From contig CM044310.1 in the NCBI GenBank assembly GCA_024291935.2, positions 86,231,213 through 86,295,212 of the forward strand: a stretch of 64,000 nucleotides of DNA, given 5' to 3'. The stretch's first letter is position 1, and each line of letters begins with the position of its first letter. Origin of the DNA: Okapia johnstoni (Eukaryota > Chordata > Mammalia > Artiodactyla > Giraffidae). Below are positions 10,477 through 20,855 of this stretch, piece after piece. Position numbers and translations under genes: made by a program. A model generated the notes under the pieces. The model worked only from the letters and a program-made list of their open reading frames with translations, searched no databases and was not told the origin of the DNA.

Positions 10477-10576
10477 GTATTGTAATTAAAACTTTGTCAA
10501 TAACACACTTCATTGCTTTTTGGTTGTCATAGATGATGTTAAACATGGCAAATCCACAGTCTGGTAAAGGGATTGC
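10477..10576 (-). other. Weak candidate exon (unsupported)
   Basis: On the minus strand a good acceptor (TTATTTTCCTGTAG ending at 10577) opens directly into a frame beginning AIPLPDCGFAMFNIIYDNQK. A possible donor (ATAC followed by GTAAAA at 10476) would close a 100-base exon. The frame stays open past the donor into the microsatellite. I do not recognise the peptide. It could be a lone exon, a lncRNA exon or chance. Confidence 0.18.
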
Positions 10577-10650
10577 CTACAGGAAAATAACACACTTTGC
10601 TCAGAGAGCAATTTTCCTAAAATGAAATGTAATGGTATCTTATATGCCTG

Positions 10651-10675
<25 letters not shown>
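10651..10675. repeat. Poly-T run
   Basis: Twenty-five consecutive T. No SINE head is adjacent, so it is not obviously a retroposon tail. Confidence 0.95.
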
Positions 10676-10681
<6 letters not shown>

Positions 10682-11167
10682 TGTCAGTGACCCTGACAGA
10701 ATTCCATTTAAACTTTGGCTGACTAGGGGCATGATGAAGAAGGAATAACGCTTCTAGCATTTCTGCTTTATTCCATCACAAAGAAGGGACTTCTGCCTTC
10801 TTGTGCATTCACATTACCAGGGAGGAATAGTGAATTGGAATCGCCCATGTCTGCCTGCACAATTCACGCTAAGAAGAGGGGGAAGAAAGCCATAACCAAG
10901 GAACATCAAACTTTAAGCTCTTATTGGTGGCCAAACAAACAGAGGGGTAAGGACAGACCAAAATAAAAGAGCCAAGGACAGTAAAAGGGAGAGCAGTGTT
11001 GCGCTCTGTAGCTCCCTCCATGAGGCAGAGAAGTACCTGCCTGTGGGGATGGTTTGTCTGCAATGGTAGCCATGCTACCAAAGTGAAGTTCAAGTCACCA
11101 TTTCCCCAAAGGATAGTTCATGGTCCCAAAAAACTTGACTCTAAAATGGGGGTGCTCTGTGGTCAAA
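10676..11167. other. Unassigned, repeat-free sequence
   Basis: No element recognised. Open frames of 60-75 codons on both strands overlap one another and are not convincing. Confidence 0.4.
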
Positions 11168-11292
11168 TTGGGCTTCCCTTGTGGCTCAAATGGTAAGGAA
11201 TCTGCCTGCAATGTGGGAGACATGGGTTCAGTTCCTGGGTCTGGAAGATTCCCCTGGACAAGGACATGGCAACCTACTCTAATATTCTTGGT
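11168..11292 (+). mobile_element. 3'-truncated Bov-tA SINE
   Basis: Head GGGCTTCCCTTGTGGCTCAA through CATGGCAACCTACTCTAATA. The BovB-like tail is missing after 11292. Confidence 0.88.
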
Positions 11293-11450
11293 CTTCCCTG
11301 ATCATTTTTAAAAAGAAAAAAACCACGATGTTTTCTGCCTCCTTGCTGGAGAGAAATAACACAGGTTATTCCTGAACATCTCCAAGAAATCTTTCCACAA
11401 GCCTGTTTGGCTCAGAATTTATCAAATTTATTTTTCGTTGGATTGTCCCA

Positions 11451-11488
11451 ATCTATCTATCTATCTTTATATCTGCTATCTATCTATC
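11451..11488. repeat. (TATC)n microsatellite, interrupted
   Basis: Two short CTAT/TATC blocks separated by TTATATCTG. Confidence 0.9.
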
Positions 11489-11944
11489 ATTTATTTCTTT
11501 AGAGGATACCATGTGGAAACACTCTCTCAGTGCACACTTTGGGAAACAATGGTATTTTACACCACATAAAGAATCTCATTTTTCTGCACCATCAGCCTCT
11601 CTGGGGGGACAAACCTTGTCTTCTAGATGTGTCACTGATTATGTTTTCTAAGTGCAAAGTGATGTCTGGCATGTCAGAGTGTGCTTATGGCCATCTCCAG
11701 TGACCTGCTGCAGATGAGGAAGGTGATGGGGGGGTGGGAGGTCCTGGGATCATAGTAACTAGGTTTCATCTGTGGTTCTTGCCAGAGGGAAATTCTGTAG
11801 GCCTGTGCTCTGACACCATAATGCTCTGTGCAGGTGGAAAGAGTTTCTCGAGTGCCCACTGTGGTGTGCAGGAAGGTTGAAATTCCATCAAAAGTTTGAG
11901 AAAGTAATAGAAAGAGAAAAGGGGAAAGGGTGGGAGTGAGACTT
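11489..11944. other. Unassigned sequence
   Basis: No repeat recognised. A purine-rich stretch at 11908-11940 is the only compositional feature. Confidence 0.45.
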
Positions 11945-12165
11945 GTTGATAATCATTGAACATATACCCTATGGTAGGCACTGGGTTGAACATTCTTTCT
12001 ACCTGTCTTTTTCATTTAATCATCATAACAACTCTGTGAATCCAGCATGGTTTGTATTATTCTTCTTCCCATCGCACAGATGAGGAAACGGAGACTTCAA
12101 AAAACAAAGTGCTGGTGAAAGGCAACAGAGCTGGGGATGGGCAGAGTTTAGCCCCAGACCCATCT
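11945..12165 (-). mobile_element. MIR SINE
   Basis: Reverse MIR: TTTAATCATCATAACAACTC at 12015, GATGAGGAAACGGAGACTTC at 12080, then GCAACAGAGCTGGGGATGG. Confidence 0.72.
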
Positions 12166-13695
12166 CTGGAAGCCATCAAACACTTGAGGCTCTGGACCGA
12201 CTTCACCTTCTAGGACTCAGCCTGTGGACAAGAAGTAGGGGCTGCTGACTTGGGGGAGGGGTGGTACTTTTGGGGAAGAAACATCCTTGTGGGGAGGATC
12301 AGCTCTCTGTTGCCATAAAAATTCTGTGTTACAAGACACTCCAAAAATGCCTTGATGAATAAGCATTTCTTAAGCTCCCGAGTCTGCTGGTTGACGGGGA
12401 GTTTCTTTTGCTCTCACCTGGCCCAAGTCATGAGTATGGCATCAGCTATGGGTTGGCCAAGGGGTGCTGGTGATTGGGGCTTGCTCTCTCCCTGGTTTCA
12501 GGGTAGACTGGTTGTGGGTCTAGGATGACTTTGACTGGGACAACTGGAGTTCCGGGCTTGGTTCCATGAGTCACATCTTCCAACAGGTTGGCCTGGGTGT
12601 GTTCTCGTGTGGTAGGCAGAGGGACAGGAGGGGAAGAGAAGATGTACAAACACCTTTCAAGCCTCTGCTTGCCTTGTGTTTATTAACATCTTAGTGACCA
12701 AGGCGAGTTACACAGAGTTCAAGGGCAGGCATTGCAAGGTTACAGAGCCCAGGGCAAGAATCCAGGGATGGTGAAGTTTCACAAGGGACAAGTGACTAGC
12801 TACAAAGCTACAGTTTACCAGAGCTCACCTCATCAGACCATGTGGATGCAGGATGTTGCTGGGGGAATTGGGTACCATGTGCCAGCGGATGAGGGAATTC
12901 CCTCTTCCAGAAAGGTCAGCTAGTAGTTGGAGGCTCTTCCCACCCAAGTGACTTACACACCTGTCTCAACGAAAACCAGAGAGAGTTCATGCATACAGGG
13001 CAGGTGGACAGGTGACTGGCAATCTGCTTTTCACACTGGCCCTGTGTTGGGGTTGGGTTGGTGGCCAGGCCCCAACTCCAGGTCTCCACAACAGGCGCCC
13101 TCAGGACCCAGAGTGAAGTTCTGGAGATGTAGGAAGCCCAGGGTTCAAACTTAGATGCCAGAAGGAACACTGAATAAATACAATTGCATTCTTTCAATAC
13201 AGGTATGCTTTTGTTTATATATAAAATACACAGAAATCTTCTTTAATTCAACATGGAAACATGCTCTCTACTCTTTTTTTTCTTAAAATGTGGTCCTTTG
13301 TTAAACTCTATTTTGTTTCCTGCTTTTGTTAGCATCATGGTTACAGAGGTATATTTCCTTTAAGAAGAAAACACTAATCAGCAATATCTATGTGAAGACA
13401 CAGGACCATTTTTAGTTGGTCTTGGTGTCGGACATTGATAGGGAGTGGTGGAGACTGCAGCAAACTGGAAAAGTACTCCGTTCATCTGAACAATGCATTG
13501 CATCTGCTTCTTCACTCCAGCCACCGCTGGCTGGGTGGGAATGTGGGTGCCATCTCTCATGGCTTTATTTTCAAAAGTAGCTGGAAACCTAGATTTTGAT
13601 GTCTCTTGACTGGTGGTTCTCCGTTCAAGAAAGAGACATGCAGACCAAAAAAAACTCACCTGTGAGTTGGATCTAGCCATGGGTCACTGGTTTTC
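12166..13695. other. Unassigned 1.5 kb, possible LTR trace
   Basis: No confident gene or repeat. Around 12655-12770 the words TTAACATCTTAGTGACCAAGG and GAGTTACACAGAGTTCAAGG resemble the inner part of ERVL-type LTRs, too weakly to call. A perfect CAG/GTGAGT donor-like word lies on the minus strand at 13654-13662 without a matching acceptor frame. Confidence 0.35.
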
Positions 13696-13699
13696 AATC

Positions 13700-13830
13700 T
13701 CTAGTCTAGGCTAATGACCACATTGCATAGATATGGAAACTGAGACCCAGAGATGGGAAGGGACTTGCCTGAGATCACAAACGGTCCATTTCGGAGATTA
13801 AACCAGCATCAGCCTCAGGTCTGGCCTTTG
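13700..13830 (-). mobile_element. MIR SINE fragment
   Basis: ATATGGAAACTGAGACCCAG at 13732, GGGACTTGCCTGAGATCACA and a degenerate GATTAAACCAGCATC. Confidence 0.65.
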
Positions 13831-13924
13831 ATACTTTCCCAGTCTTAGATTCTGGTGGATCTGTCGTCTCTTATGCAGCTGTATTATAGCATCTCTTGCT
13901 CTGGGTTTAACTTTTAGTCATTTG

Positions 13925-14045
13925 TTAGAGGGAGCTTTCTGAGGGCAAGTACTATGGAATTTTGTCTGGGGATCCTTAGAACCTAGTAAAACAGCTAGCA
14001 CTTAATAAGTGCTCATTACACATTTAGGGAACAAATAGAGATATA
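13925..14045 (+). mobile_element. L2 3' end
   Basis: GAGGGCAAGTACTATGGAATT, CCTTAGAACCTAGTAAAAC and ACTTAATAAGTGCTCATTAC match the L2 terminal region in order. Confidence 0.6.
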
Positions 14046-14164
14046 ATCGAGAGAATCATGAATGAAATATGAGAACAAAACAGCAAATCCTATTTATCCA
14101 GCCAGTATTCTTCACCCACACACTATCATCAGGGCTTTTGCAAAAGGTGAAAAAGAAAAATAAG

Positions 14165-14397
14165 AGATAGCAGGTCGAGAGAATGGCAGTCTTGGGGTCA
14201 AATGCTGGCTCTGTCATTTACTAGCTATGTGATCCCAGGGAAGATATTGATGCTCGAATGTTCCTGTCTGTAAAAATGGGTTCATAATGGCACCAACATC
14301 AAGTGGACTGTGCGGACCATGTAGAATAACGTACATAATTAGCACAGTGCCCCCATGTAGTAAGTGCTCACTAAATATTCTCTAGTATTGTTACTAA
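14165..14397 (+). mobile_element. MIR SINE, near full length
   Basis: AGAGAATGGCAGTCTTGGGG head, TTTACTAGCTATGTGATCCC, CTGTAAAAATGGGTTCATAA core and AGTAAGTGCTCACTAAATA tail. Confidence 0.75.
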
Positions 14398-14403
14398 AAA
14401 TGC

Positions 14404-14712
14404 AGCTGGGCTTTCCTGGTGGCTCGGTGATTAAGAATCTGCTCGCCAATGCCAGGGACATGGGTTTGATCCCTGATCTGGAAAAATCCCACATGCGGCA
14501 GAGCAACTAAGCCTGTGCACCACAACTACTGAGCCTGCTCTCTAGACCCCAGGCAGTGAAACTACTGAAGCCTGAGACCCCTGGAGTCAGTGCTCCACAA
14601 CCAGAGAAGCCACTGCAATGCCCATGCACGGCAACTAGAGAAAGCCCGTGCAGAACCAAAGACCTAGTGCAGCCAAAAAAAATTTTTAAATAAATTAAAA
14701 AAAGAGAGAGAG
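14404..14712 (+). mobile_element. CHR-1-type SINE, full length
   Basis: GGGCTTTCCTGGTGGCTCGG head, CAACTAAGCCTGTGCACCAC, CAACCAGAGAAGCCACTGC and GTGCAGCCAAAAAAA tail followed by a (GA)n run. Imperfect ACTAAA-ATGC words on both sides suggest the target duplication. Confidence 0.9.
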
Positions 14713-15224
14713 ACACTAAATGCCTCTTTCTCCTTCAGCAATTCCCAGCCTGCTGCCCACCCTGCCACAGATAAACAAAGTGACTAGCGGACAGGCAGAA
14801 CGCGGAAGCCAATGCGAGGCTGTGGCAGGAACTCAGGGCCTGGGGCCACCAGCCCGGCCTCTGGGGCTCTCAGCTTTCTCTGTCCCACCCCTGCTTTGAA
14901 GTCAGACTCCTTGGGAAATCAGCAGCCTCCTGGGCAGCCAGGGATGCAGAGACATGCTGCTGTGACTTGCTCAATGGAGCTTTTCCTGCATGAGCCTCAG
15001 TAAACACGTCCTGAGGGTCTCTGAACTCAGTCTCGGCCCTGGCCTGAGCATCAGCAGACAGTAGGGGCTGCAGAAGTGGGATCCTTTATATGTCTTCATC
15101 TCTCTCCTCTCCAGGAAAACAGGCAGCCTCTGCTGGGTCTCAGTTGTCCATTCTGGCTAAGCCTGAGATCATTCTAGAGACAGCCAGCCCGCCGGCCACG
15201 TAAGCCATCGTGTGCTGAGGCAAG
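14713..15224. other. Unassigned, moderately GC-rich sequence
   Basis: No repeat recognised. Includes ATAAACAAAG (SOX/forkhead-like) at 14771 but little else. Confidence 0.4.
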
Positions 15225-15560
15225 CGGTCTCTGGAAACCGACACATCGTAATTTAGGTGTTGGGTCCGCTTAGAAAAACGTTCTCTTTCCAAATTCAATT
15301 ATGGCTTTTTAATCATCATTATTATGATGATCATCATTATTATTATTGTTCTCATTGCAGTATTATATACAGTAAGGCAATCCCCCAAGTTGAATTTATG
15401 ACTGAATAAATGCACCGGCGAAGAAGAATGATGCTGTTTTTCTCAGCATAATATTTTAGTTGCGTTTGCATTTGGAGGAGGATTTGTGGTGAGAAGAGGG
15501 ATTAAATCCCATGAAATCATTATACAAATTTCCAAATGTCAGGTACTCTGATAGAGATTA
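15225..15560. promoter_or_regulatory. Candidate conserved non-coding element
   Basis: Repeat-free, with TCAATTATGG at 15297, an ATCAT/ATGAT-rich core at 15311-15350, ACTGAATAAATGCAC at 15401 and TTAAATCCCATG at 15502. The ATCATC/GATGAT core is partly self-complementary. Composition suggests a developmental enhancer; inferred only. Confidence 0.33.
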
Positions 15561-15739
15561 TGATTTTATCTTCTTATTTTGACAGGAAACCGTGTGTGGC
15601 CACCTCTGTTCTAGAACAAGTGAATCAGGGAGGCCAGGGGAGACCAAATAAAGATAGAGGAGCTTGCAAGTTTCCTGAGCGGCTGTCTTTTTTATTCTGC
15701 TCGCTTGTACGACAGACCGTAATAGACATTTTCCTTTGC

Positions 15740-15935
15740 ACAAAATAATAAGAGCGGTACTTATCGCGCGGCGCCTCCAGCCAGTGGCAAAAGGAAATTA
15801 GAAAAGTCCAATGAAGCTGAGAAGTAATTAATCATCATACAGTGGGGCCTGTCAAATCAGAAGGGTCCTTCCAGCTGATAATGCTCCCCAGCTCAATTTA
15901 GACTGATAGAAATTAGAATTTTTTTTTTTTCCTCT
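15740..15935. promoter_or_regulatory. Candidate conserved non-coding element
   Basis: Contains a small CpG cluster (GCGCGGCGCC at 15766-15775), TAATTAAT at 15824-15831, and GCTCAATTTAGACTG near 15892. It sits 180 bases from the preceding candidate, so both may be one regulatory block. Confidence 0.33.
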
Positions 15936-16482
15936 GGCAAAAACAAAAAGACTGGAGTTAGCACAAATGTGGCCAACTGCTGGCTTTCCTGACTGCCTGA
16001 CCCATTTATAGCGATGTTTGCATCGAGTTTAACTCATGCCAAAGTTGAAGCAACATCGTTTCTTCCTCTAGGCAAAGGGAAATCATAACGATACTGTTTT
16101 AAGACTTTCCCCCTCTCTCCTCCCCTCCATCCCCACCCTATAGCCTTAGCTGTAGAAGAAAAATTAAAGTTTGGGTCTATTGATCAAGTTAGTGGATCTC
16201 CCCATAGAGCTGTCGGGGTTGGTTGGTGGGGGGTGGGAAGCATTTACCGAGGTCTATAATGAGCCTGGACTCTTTGGAGATCAAGTGAAATAAAATGAGT
16301 TCAATAGGAGCCACTGAGGGCTTCTGGTGAAGGGGAGTGGGATAACAAGATGCTTTCAGAGATTCTTGAGCCCCCCTGCACGGGGGAGGGGGGAGGAGGA
16401 AGGCAAGATGGTACTCACTCAAGAAAAGACATCCGCCTATTGGAACAAATTGTGCCACTTATCTATAGCGCAGTGCTCCCCA
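15936..16482. other. Unassigned sequence
   Basis: No element recognised. A pyrimidine-rich tract occurs at 16107-16140 and a G/A-rich tract at 16380-16405. Confidence 0.4.
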
Positions 16483-16503
16483 CCCCCCCCCCCCCCCCCC
16501 CCC
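16483..16503. repeat. Poly-C run of 21
   Basis: Uninterrupted C from 16483 to 16503, extended by GCCCC. The complementary strand could form a G-quadruplex and this strand an i-motif. Length may be unstable between individuals or in assembly. Confidence 0.95.
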
Positions 16504-16562
16504 GCCCCAGTCTCATGGCCCCATGCTCTAAGGGGAAAGTAATACTCCCATTGCTTCCTTCA

Positions 16563-16577
16563 GCTGCCCCCTGGAGA
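16563..16577 (-). promoter_or_regulatory. CTCF-like motif
   Basis: Reverse complement TCTCCAGGGGGCAGC fits the CTCF core CCASYAGRKGGCRSY at 13 of 15 positions by my count. Occupancy cannot be judged from sequence. Confidence 0.35.
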
Positions 16578-16888
16578 TAGGGGCTGCAAGACTCTAGGGC
16601 AGGGATCTTGAACCCAAATGCCTACCGGGACCAGGAAGGAAAGAAAATGACTGAAGCCGGCAGAGAGTAGACAATAGAGATTAGTGCGGACTGTGGCCAA
16701 TTGGATCTTGTTTTGTCTTTCCGGAAGGTAGCATTCTCTGCTGGGTTCTAGGCAGTCATTGTTGAGGGGCGATTCACACATTATGTTGCCAGATCTTCTG
16801 ACTGGCCACAAGAAGCCCTGCATCTAGAGTTCAACATAAAATCTTCTAGCTTTTAAATACAGGTAACTAAATTTTTTAAGGTGTATGA
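16578..16888. other. Unassigned sequence
   Basis: Nothing recognised. An 87-codon minus-strand frame (16823-16560) has no supporting features. Confidence 0.45.
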
Positions 16889-16889
16889 G

Positions 16890-17140
16890 TGTAGGGATTT
16901 CCTTGGTGGTCTGTTAGTTAAGAATCTGCCTGGCAATGCAGGGGACATGGGTTTGATCCCTGGTCAGGGAACTAAGATCCCACAGGCTGAGGAGCAACTA
17001 AGCCAGCATGCCACAAATACGGAGCCTGCTCCACAACTAGAGAGTCTGTGCGCCAGTGTGAAAGATCTTGCCTGAAGCAGCAAAGATCCTGCCTGCCACA
17101 ACTAAGACCCAACGCAGCCAAATAAATATTAAAATAAGTA
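16890..17140 (+). mobile_element. CHR-type SINE, full length
   Basis: GGGATTTCCTTGGTGGTCTG head, GATCCCTGGTCAGGGAACTA, then CACAACTAAGACCCAACGCA and an AATAAATA tail. Confidence 0.9.
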
Positions 17141-17223
17141 CATGACTAAAACATGTGAGTGTATCCACCATCACCTACTATTTGTGGCTTTGGATCATAA
17201 AGAGGGGCAGGTCCCATAAAATG

Positions 17224-17381
17224 CTGTATTTCAGAGAAGGCTGTGGGCTCTACAGTCCCACACACCAGGATTTCCATCCTGGCCTCACTGTTATCAGTCA
17301 TGTGTTCCAAATCAAGCGACTCCCCTTCTAGCTTCAGTTTCCTCATCTGTCGAAGGTGGAGAATCATCAATGCCCACTTTG
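17224..17381 (+). mobile_element. MIR SINE, cut by a SINE
   Basis: GTGGGCTCTACAGTCCCACAC head, GCTTCAGTTTCCTCATCTG core at 17332-17350, GGTGGAGAATCATCAATGCC. The tail is replaced by a Bov element starting at 17382. Confidence 0.7.
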
Positions 17382-17603
17382 TTGTTGTTGTTGTTTAGTT
17401 ATTCAGTCTCGGACTCTTTGGCAGCCCCATGGACTGTAGCCCACCAGGCTTCTCTGTCCATGGGATTTCCCAGGCAAGAACACTGGAGTGGGTTGCCATT
17501 TCCTCCTCCAGGGGATCTTTCTGACCCAGGGATTGAACCCGGGACAGTGCATCTTCTGCACTGGCAGGCAGATTCTTTACCACTGAGCCATCTGGGAAGC
17601 CTA
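17382..17603 (-). mobile_element. Bov-A2/Bov-tA SINE
   Basis: Reverse element beginning with a (GTT)n stretch and TTTAGTTATTCAGTCTCGGA, ending GCCATCTGGGAAGCC. It landed in the 3' part of a MIR. Confidence 0.92.
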
Positions 17604-18284
17604 CCTGCCTTGAACATTGGCTAAAAATGCAGAGTACCACTGCAATTTCTGGAACACTTCAGTATCCAGCAAAGGACAGCTAATTGGATCATCACACTGT
17701 ACCACACAAAATGCATCCATTTCAATAAATCTGCCCCTGATGACACCTATCCCCTCTGCCTGCCCCAGATGCCGTCTTCCCAATGCTTACACACACCTCT
17801 TGTCATCTCCTTACATGGAACTTGTAGTATGACACTTAGTGACTTCCTCCCACTGGAGAGGCCAAGCAGAAATTCACCAAGTTTTCAGAACCATAGGATT
17901 TCAGGCTGTACTCTTGCTGCTCAAAACAAACACATTCTTATATAGCAAAGCAAGCCCTTTATTATGTAGGAAATATGACTGTCACGCCCTGTGTTCATAT
18001 GACTGCCCTAGTAGTTGCACCATCTTGCTCATCATTTGAGGTCTGTGGGTATAAATTAATTGAGAGGATAACTTGATGACTGAGAGGGAGATAATCTCTT
18101 GTAAGTGGTATTTACTTCTAGAACTTTGGAAAAGTTATCAGGGGTCCCTGTTTTTTCACTCCCTTCACAACTGATGGCAGAGAAACCACCGCATGGCTGA
18201 CATCCACGATGGCAAACAACCACAGCCAAGTCTTCTTCATTATACCTTCTGCTCTTGTTATCTCTAATTGTGACAATGCTGCAT
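17604..18284. other. Unassigned sequence
   Basis: No repeat recognised across 680 bases. Short overlapping frames only. Confidence 0.4.
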
Positions 18285-18408
18285 GATTCAGTCCTTCCGT
18301 CTCTTTTTTACAGATGAAGAAAGTAAGGCTCAGAGAAGTAAAATGACTCGCTGAACGCCACACAGCTTGAGTGAACCAGAACCAGGTTTTACTGCCTTCA
18401 AAACTCAT
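18285..18408 (-). mobile_element. MIR SINE fragment
   Basis: TTTACAGATGAAGAAAGTAAG at 18308, GAGAAGTAAAATGACTCGC, CACACAGCTTGAGTG. Confidence 0.65.
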
Positions 18409-18411
18409 CTG

Positions 18412-18644
18412 TTGGGACTTCCCTGGTGGTCCAGTGGCTAAGACTCCATGCTCCCAATGCAGCAGACCTGAGTTCGATCCCAGGTAGGGGAACTAGATCC
18501 CACATGCTGCAACTAAGAGTTTGCATGTCACAACTAAAGATCTTGCATGATGCAATGAAGATCAAAGATCCTGTGTGCTGCAACTAAAGCCTGACACAGC
18601 CAAATAAATAAATAGAATATTAAAAAAAAAAAAAAAAAAAAAAT
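18412..18644 (+). mobile_element. CHR-type SINE with intact A-tail
   Basis: GGGACTTCCCTGGTGGTCCAG head, three degenerate GCAACTAA-type units, AATAAATAAATAG and a run of about 22 A (18622-18643). The long pure tail suggests a younger copy than other CHR elements here. Confidence 0.92.
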
Positions 18645-18729
18645 CTGATGTTCTACGTTGGCAAGAGTATCCTGGTTTCCCTTTCCCTTCTCTTGGCTTT
18701 CTTCTACGCTCCAGCTCATTCATTCAATT

Positions 18730-19408
18730 CATTTTTTAAATTAAAATATATTTGACACATACTATTGTGTAAATTTAAGGTGTACAGGTTAATTTGATCC
18801 ATTTATATATTGTTATGTTATTGCCACTGTAGCTATAACTAGAGCCTCTATTTGTACCATAATTATCATTTCTTTTTAGTGATTGGAATAAATAAGTTCT
18901 AGCCTCTTAGCAAGTTTGATGATTATAATGTAGTATTGTCACTAATATTCACTCTACTGTGCTTGAGATCTCTAGGGTTTGTTTACTACTCACTGCAAGT
19001 TTGTATCCTTAAACCATGTCTGTGCTATGCTCCCACCCCCACGCCCTATCGGCCACCATTTTTCTCTGTTTTTATGAGTTTGCCTTTTTTAGATTCCATA
19101 CAAGAGTGATATCATTCAGTACTTCTGTTTGTCTGACTTACCTCACTTAGCCTGATGCACTCAAGGTCCATTCATGTTGTCTCATTTGGCAAATTTCCTT
19201 CTTTCTCACGGCTGAGTAACATTCCATTGTTTATGTACACAGCACATCTTCTTTATCCGTTCACCCCCACTGGCCACTTAGACTCTTTCTACATGTTGGC
19301 TTTTATGAATAATGCTGCAACGAATATAGGAGTGCTGATAGCTGTTCCATATCTCGCTTTCATTTTCTTTGGGGATACACCAAGAAGTGGGATTGCTGGA
19401 TTGTCATA
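18730..19408 (-). mobile_element. Old L1, last ~0.7 kb
   Basis: Complement of the L1 3' end: TTGTGTAAATTTAAGGTGTAC at 18764, AGATTCCATACAAGAGTGATA at 19091, CTCACGGCTGAGTAACATTC at 19205, ATGAATAATGCTGCAACGAA at 19305 and GAAGTGGGATTGCTGGATTG. ORF2 tail plus 3' UTR, no intact frame. Confidence 0.85.
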
Positions 19409-19557
19409 ACATTTTATAGTGTGCCTACTGTGTGCCAGGCTTCTCCTTCAGTTCAGTCACTTCAGTTGCCCAGTTGTGTTCAACTCTTTGCAACCCCATG
19501 GTCACTATGCTTCCCTGTCCATTACCAACTCCTGGAGCTTGCTCAAACTCATGTCCA

Positions 19558-19889
19558 ATTTCTCACCATTGAGGATAATGTTTGCTGTGGGTTTGTCATA
19601 TATAGCTTTTATTATGTTGAGGTATGTTCCTTCTATTCCTGCTTTCTGGAGAGTTTTTGTCATAAATGGATGTTGAATTTTGCCAAAGGCTTTTTCTGCA
19701 TCTATTGAGATAATCATATGGTTTTTATCTTTCAATTTGTTAATGTGGTGAATTACATTGATTGATTTGTGGATGTTAAAGAAACCTTGCATTCCTGGGA
19801 TAAAGCCCACTTGGTCATGATGTATGATCTTTTTAATATGATGTTGGATTCTGTTTGCTAGAATTTTATTAAGGATTTTTGCATCTATG
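19558..19889 (-). pseudogene. L1 ORF2 reverse transcriptase remnant (inverted part)
   Basis: Minus-strand frame reads the RT N-terminal part, including [24 protein letters not shown] and [18 protein letters not shown]. The frame then runs into antisense BovB, giving a meaningless chimera. Non-functional. Confidence 0.85.
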
Positions 19890-20280
19890 GTGGGAATGCA
19901 AACTAGTACAGCCACTATGGAGAACAGTGGGGAGATTCCTTAAAAAACTGGGAATAGAACTGCCATATGACCCAGCAATCCCACTGCTGGGCATACACAC
20001 CGAGGAAACCAGAATTGAAAGAGACGCGTGTACCCCAATGTTCATCACAGCACTGTTTACAATAGCCAGGACATGGAAGCAACCTAGATGTCCATCAGCA
20101 GATGAATGGATAAGGAAGCTGTGGTACATATACACAATGGAATATTACTCAGCCATTAAAAAAAATACATTTGACTTGGTTCTATTGAGATGGATGAAAC
20201 TGGAGCCCATTATACAGTGTGAAGTAAGCCAGAAAGAAAAGCACCAATACAGTATACTAATGCATATATATGGAATTTGA
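19890..20280 (+). pseudogene. L1 ORF2 C-terminal remnant
   Basis: Frame includes [33 protein letters not shown] and SQKEKHQYSILMHIYGI, the normal end of L1 ORF2. Largely undamaged but without the rest of the protein. Confidence 0.87.
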
Positions 20281-20855
20281 AAGATGGTAATGGTAACCCT
20301 ATATGTGAGACAGAATAAGAGACACAGATGCATAGAACAGTCCTGTGGACTCTGAGGAAGAAGGTGAGGGTGGGACATCCTGGGACAATAAAATTGAAAC
20401 ATGTATATTGTCATATGTAAAGCGGAACACCATTCCATGTTCTATGCATGGGACGGATGCTCAGGGCTGGAGCATTGGGATGACCCAGAGGGATGGAATG
20501 GGGAGGGAGGTGGGAGGAAGGTTCGGGAGGGGGAGCACATGTGAACCCATGGCTGATTCATGTCAATGTATGGCAAAAACTACTACAATATTGTAAAGTA
20601 ATTATCCCCCAACTAAAATAAATAAATTTATTTTAAAAAAAAAAAAGCAAAAAAAAGGAAGGCTTATAAAAAAAAAAACAAAAAAAAACTCATGTCCATC
20701 GAGTTAGCGATGCCATCCAACCATCTCATCCTCTGTCATCCCCTTCTCCTCCTGCCTTCAGTCTTTCCCAGCATCAGGGTCTTTTCCAATGAGTCAGCTC
20801 TTCACATCAGGCGGTCAAAGTATTGGAGCTTCAGCTTTAGCTTTAGTCCTTCCAT

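Larger units (their letters stand above)
19558..20685 (+). mobile_element. 5'-inverted (twin-primed) bovine L1
   Basis: Two L1 pieces in opposite orientation: 19558-19889 is minus-strand ORF2, 19890-20640 is plus-strand ORF2 end and 3' UTR, followed by an A-rich tail to 20685. A perfect 13-base duplication (19545-19557 and 20686-20698) encloses both pieces, showing one insertion event. L1 sequence between the two pieces is missing at the inversion point. Confidence 0.92.
19449..20855 (-). mobile_element. BovB LINE 3' end, split by an L1
   Basis: BovB pieces at 19449-19557 (CAGTTCAGTCACTTCAGTTG onward) and about 20689-20855 (TCATGTCCATCGAGTTAGCG onward) are continuous once the L1 between them is removed. 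The 13-base word AAACTCATGTCCA appears at both junctions. Confidence 0.9.

Noticed and set aside
13654..13662. Perfect CAG/GTGAGT donor on the minus strand
   Set aside because: No acceptor or sensible frame upstream; one such word is expected by chance in a window this long.
15766..15775. CpG island at GCGCGGCGCC, and another at 24551-24581
   Set aside because: Both GC patches are under 40 bases, too short for a CpG island.
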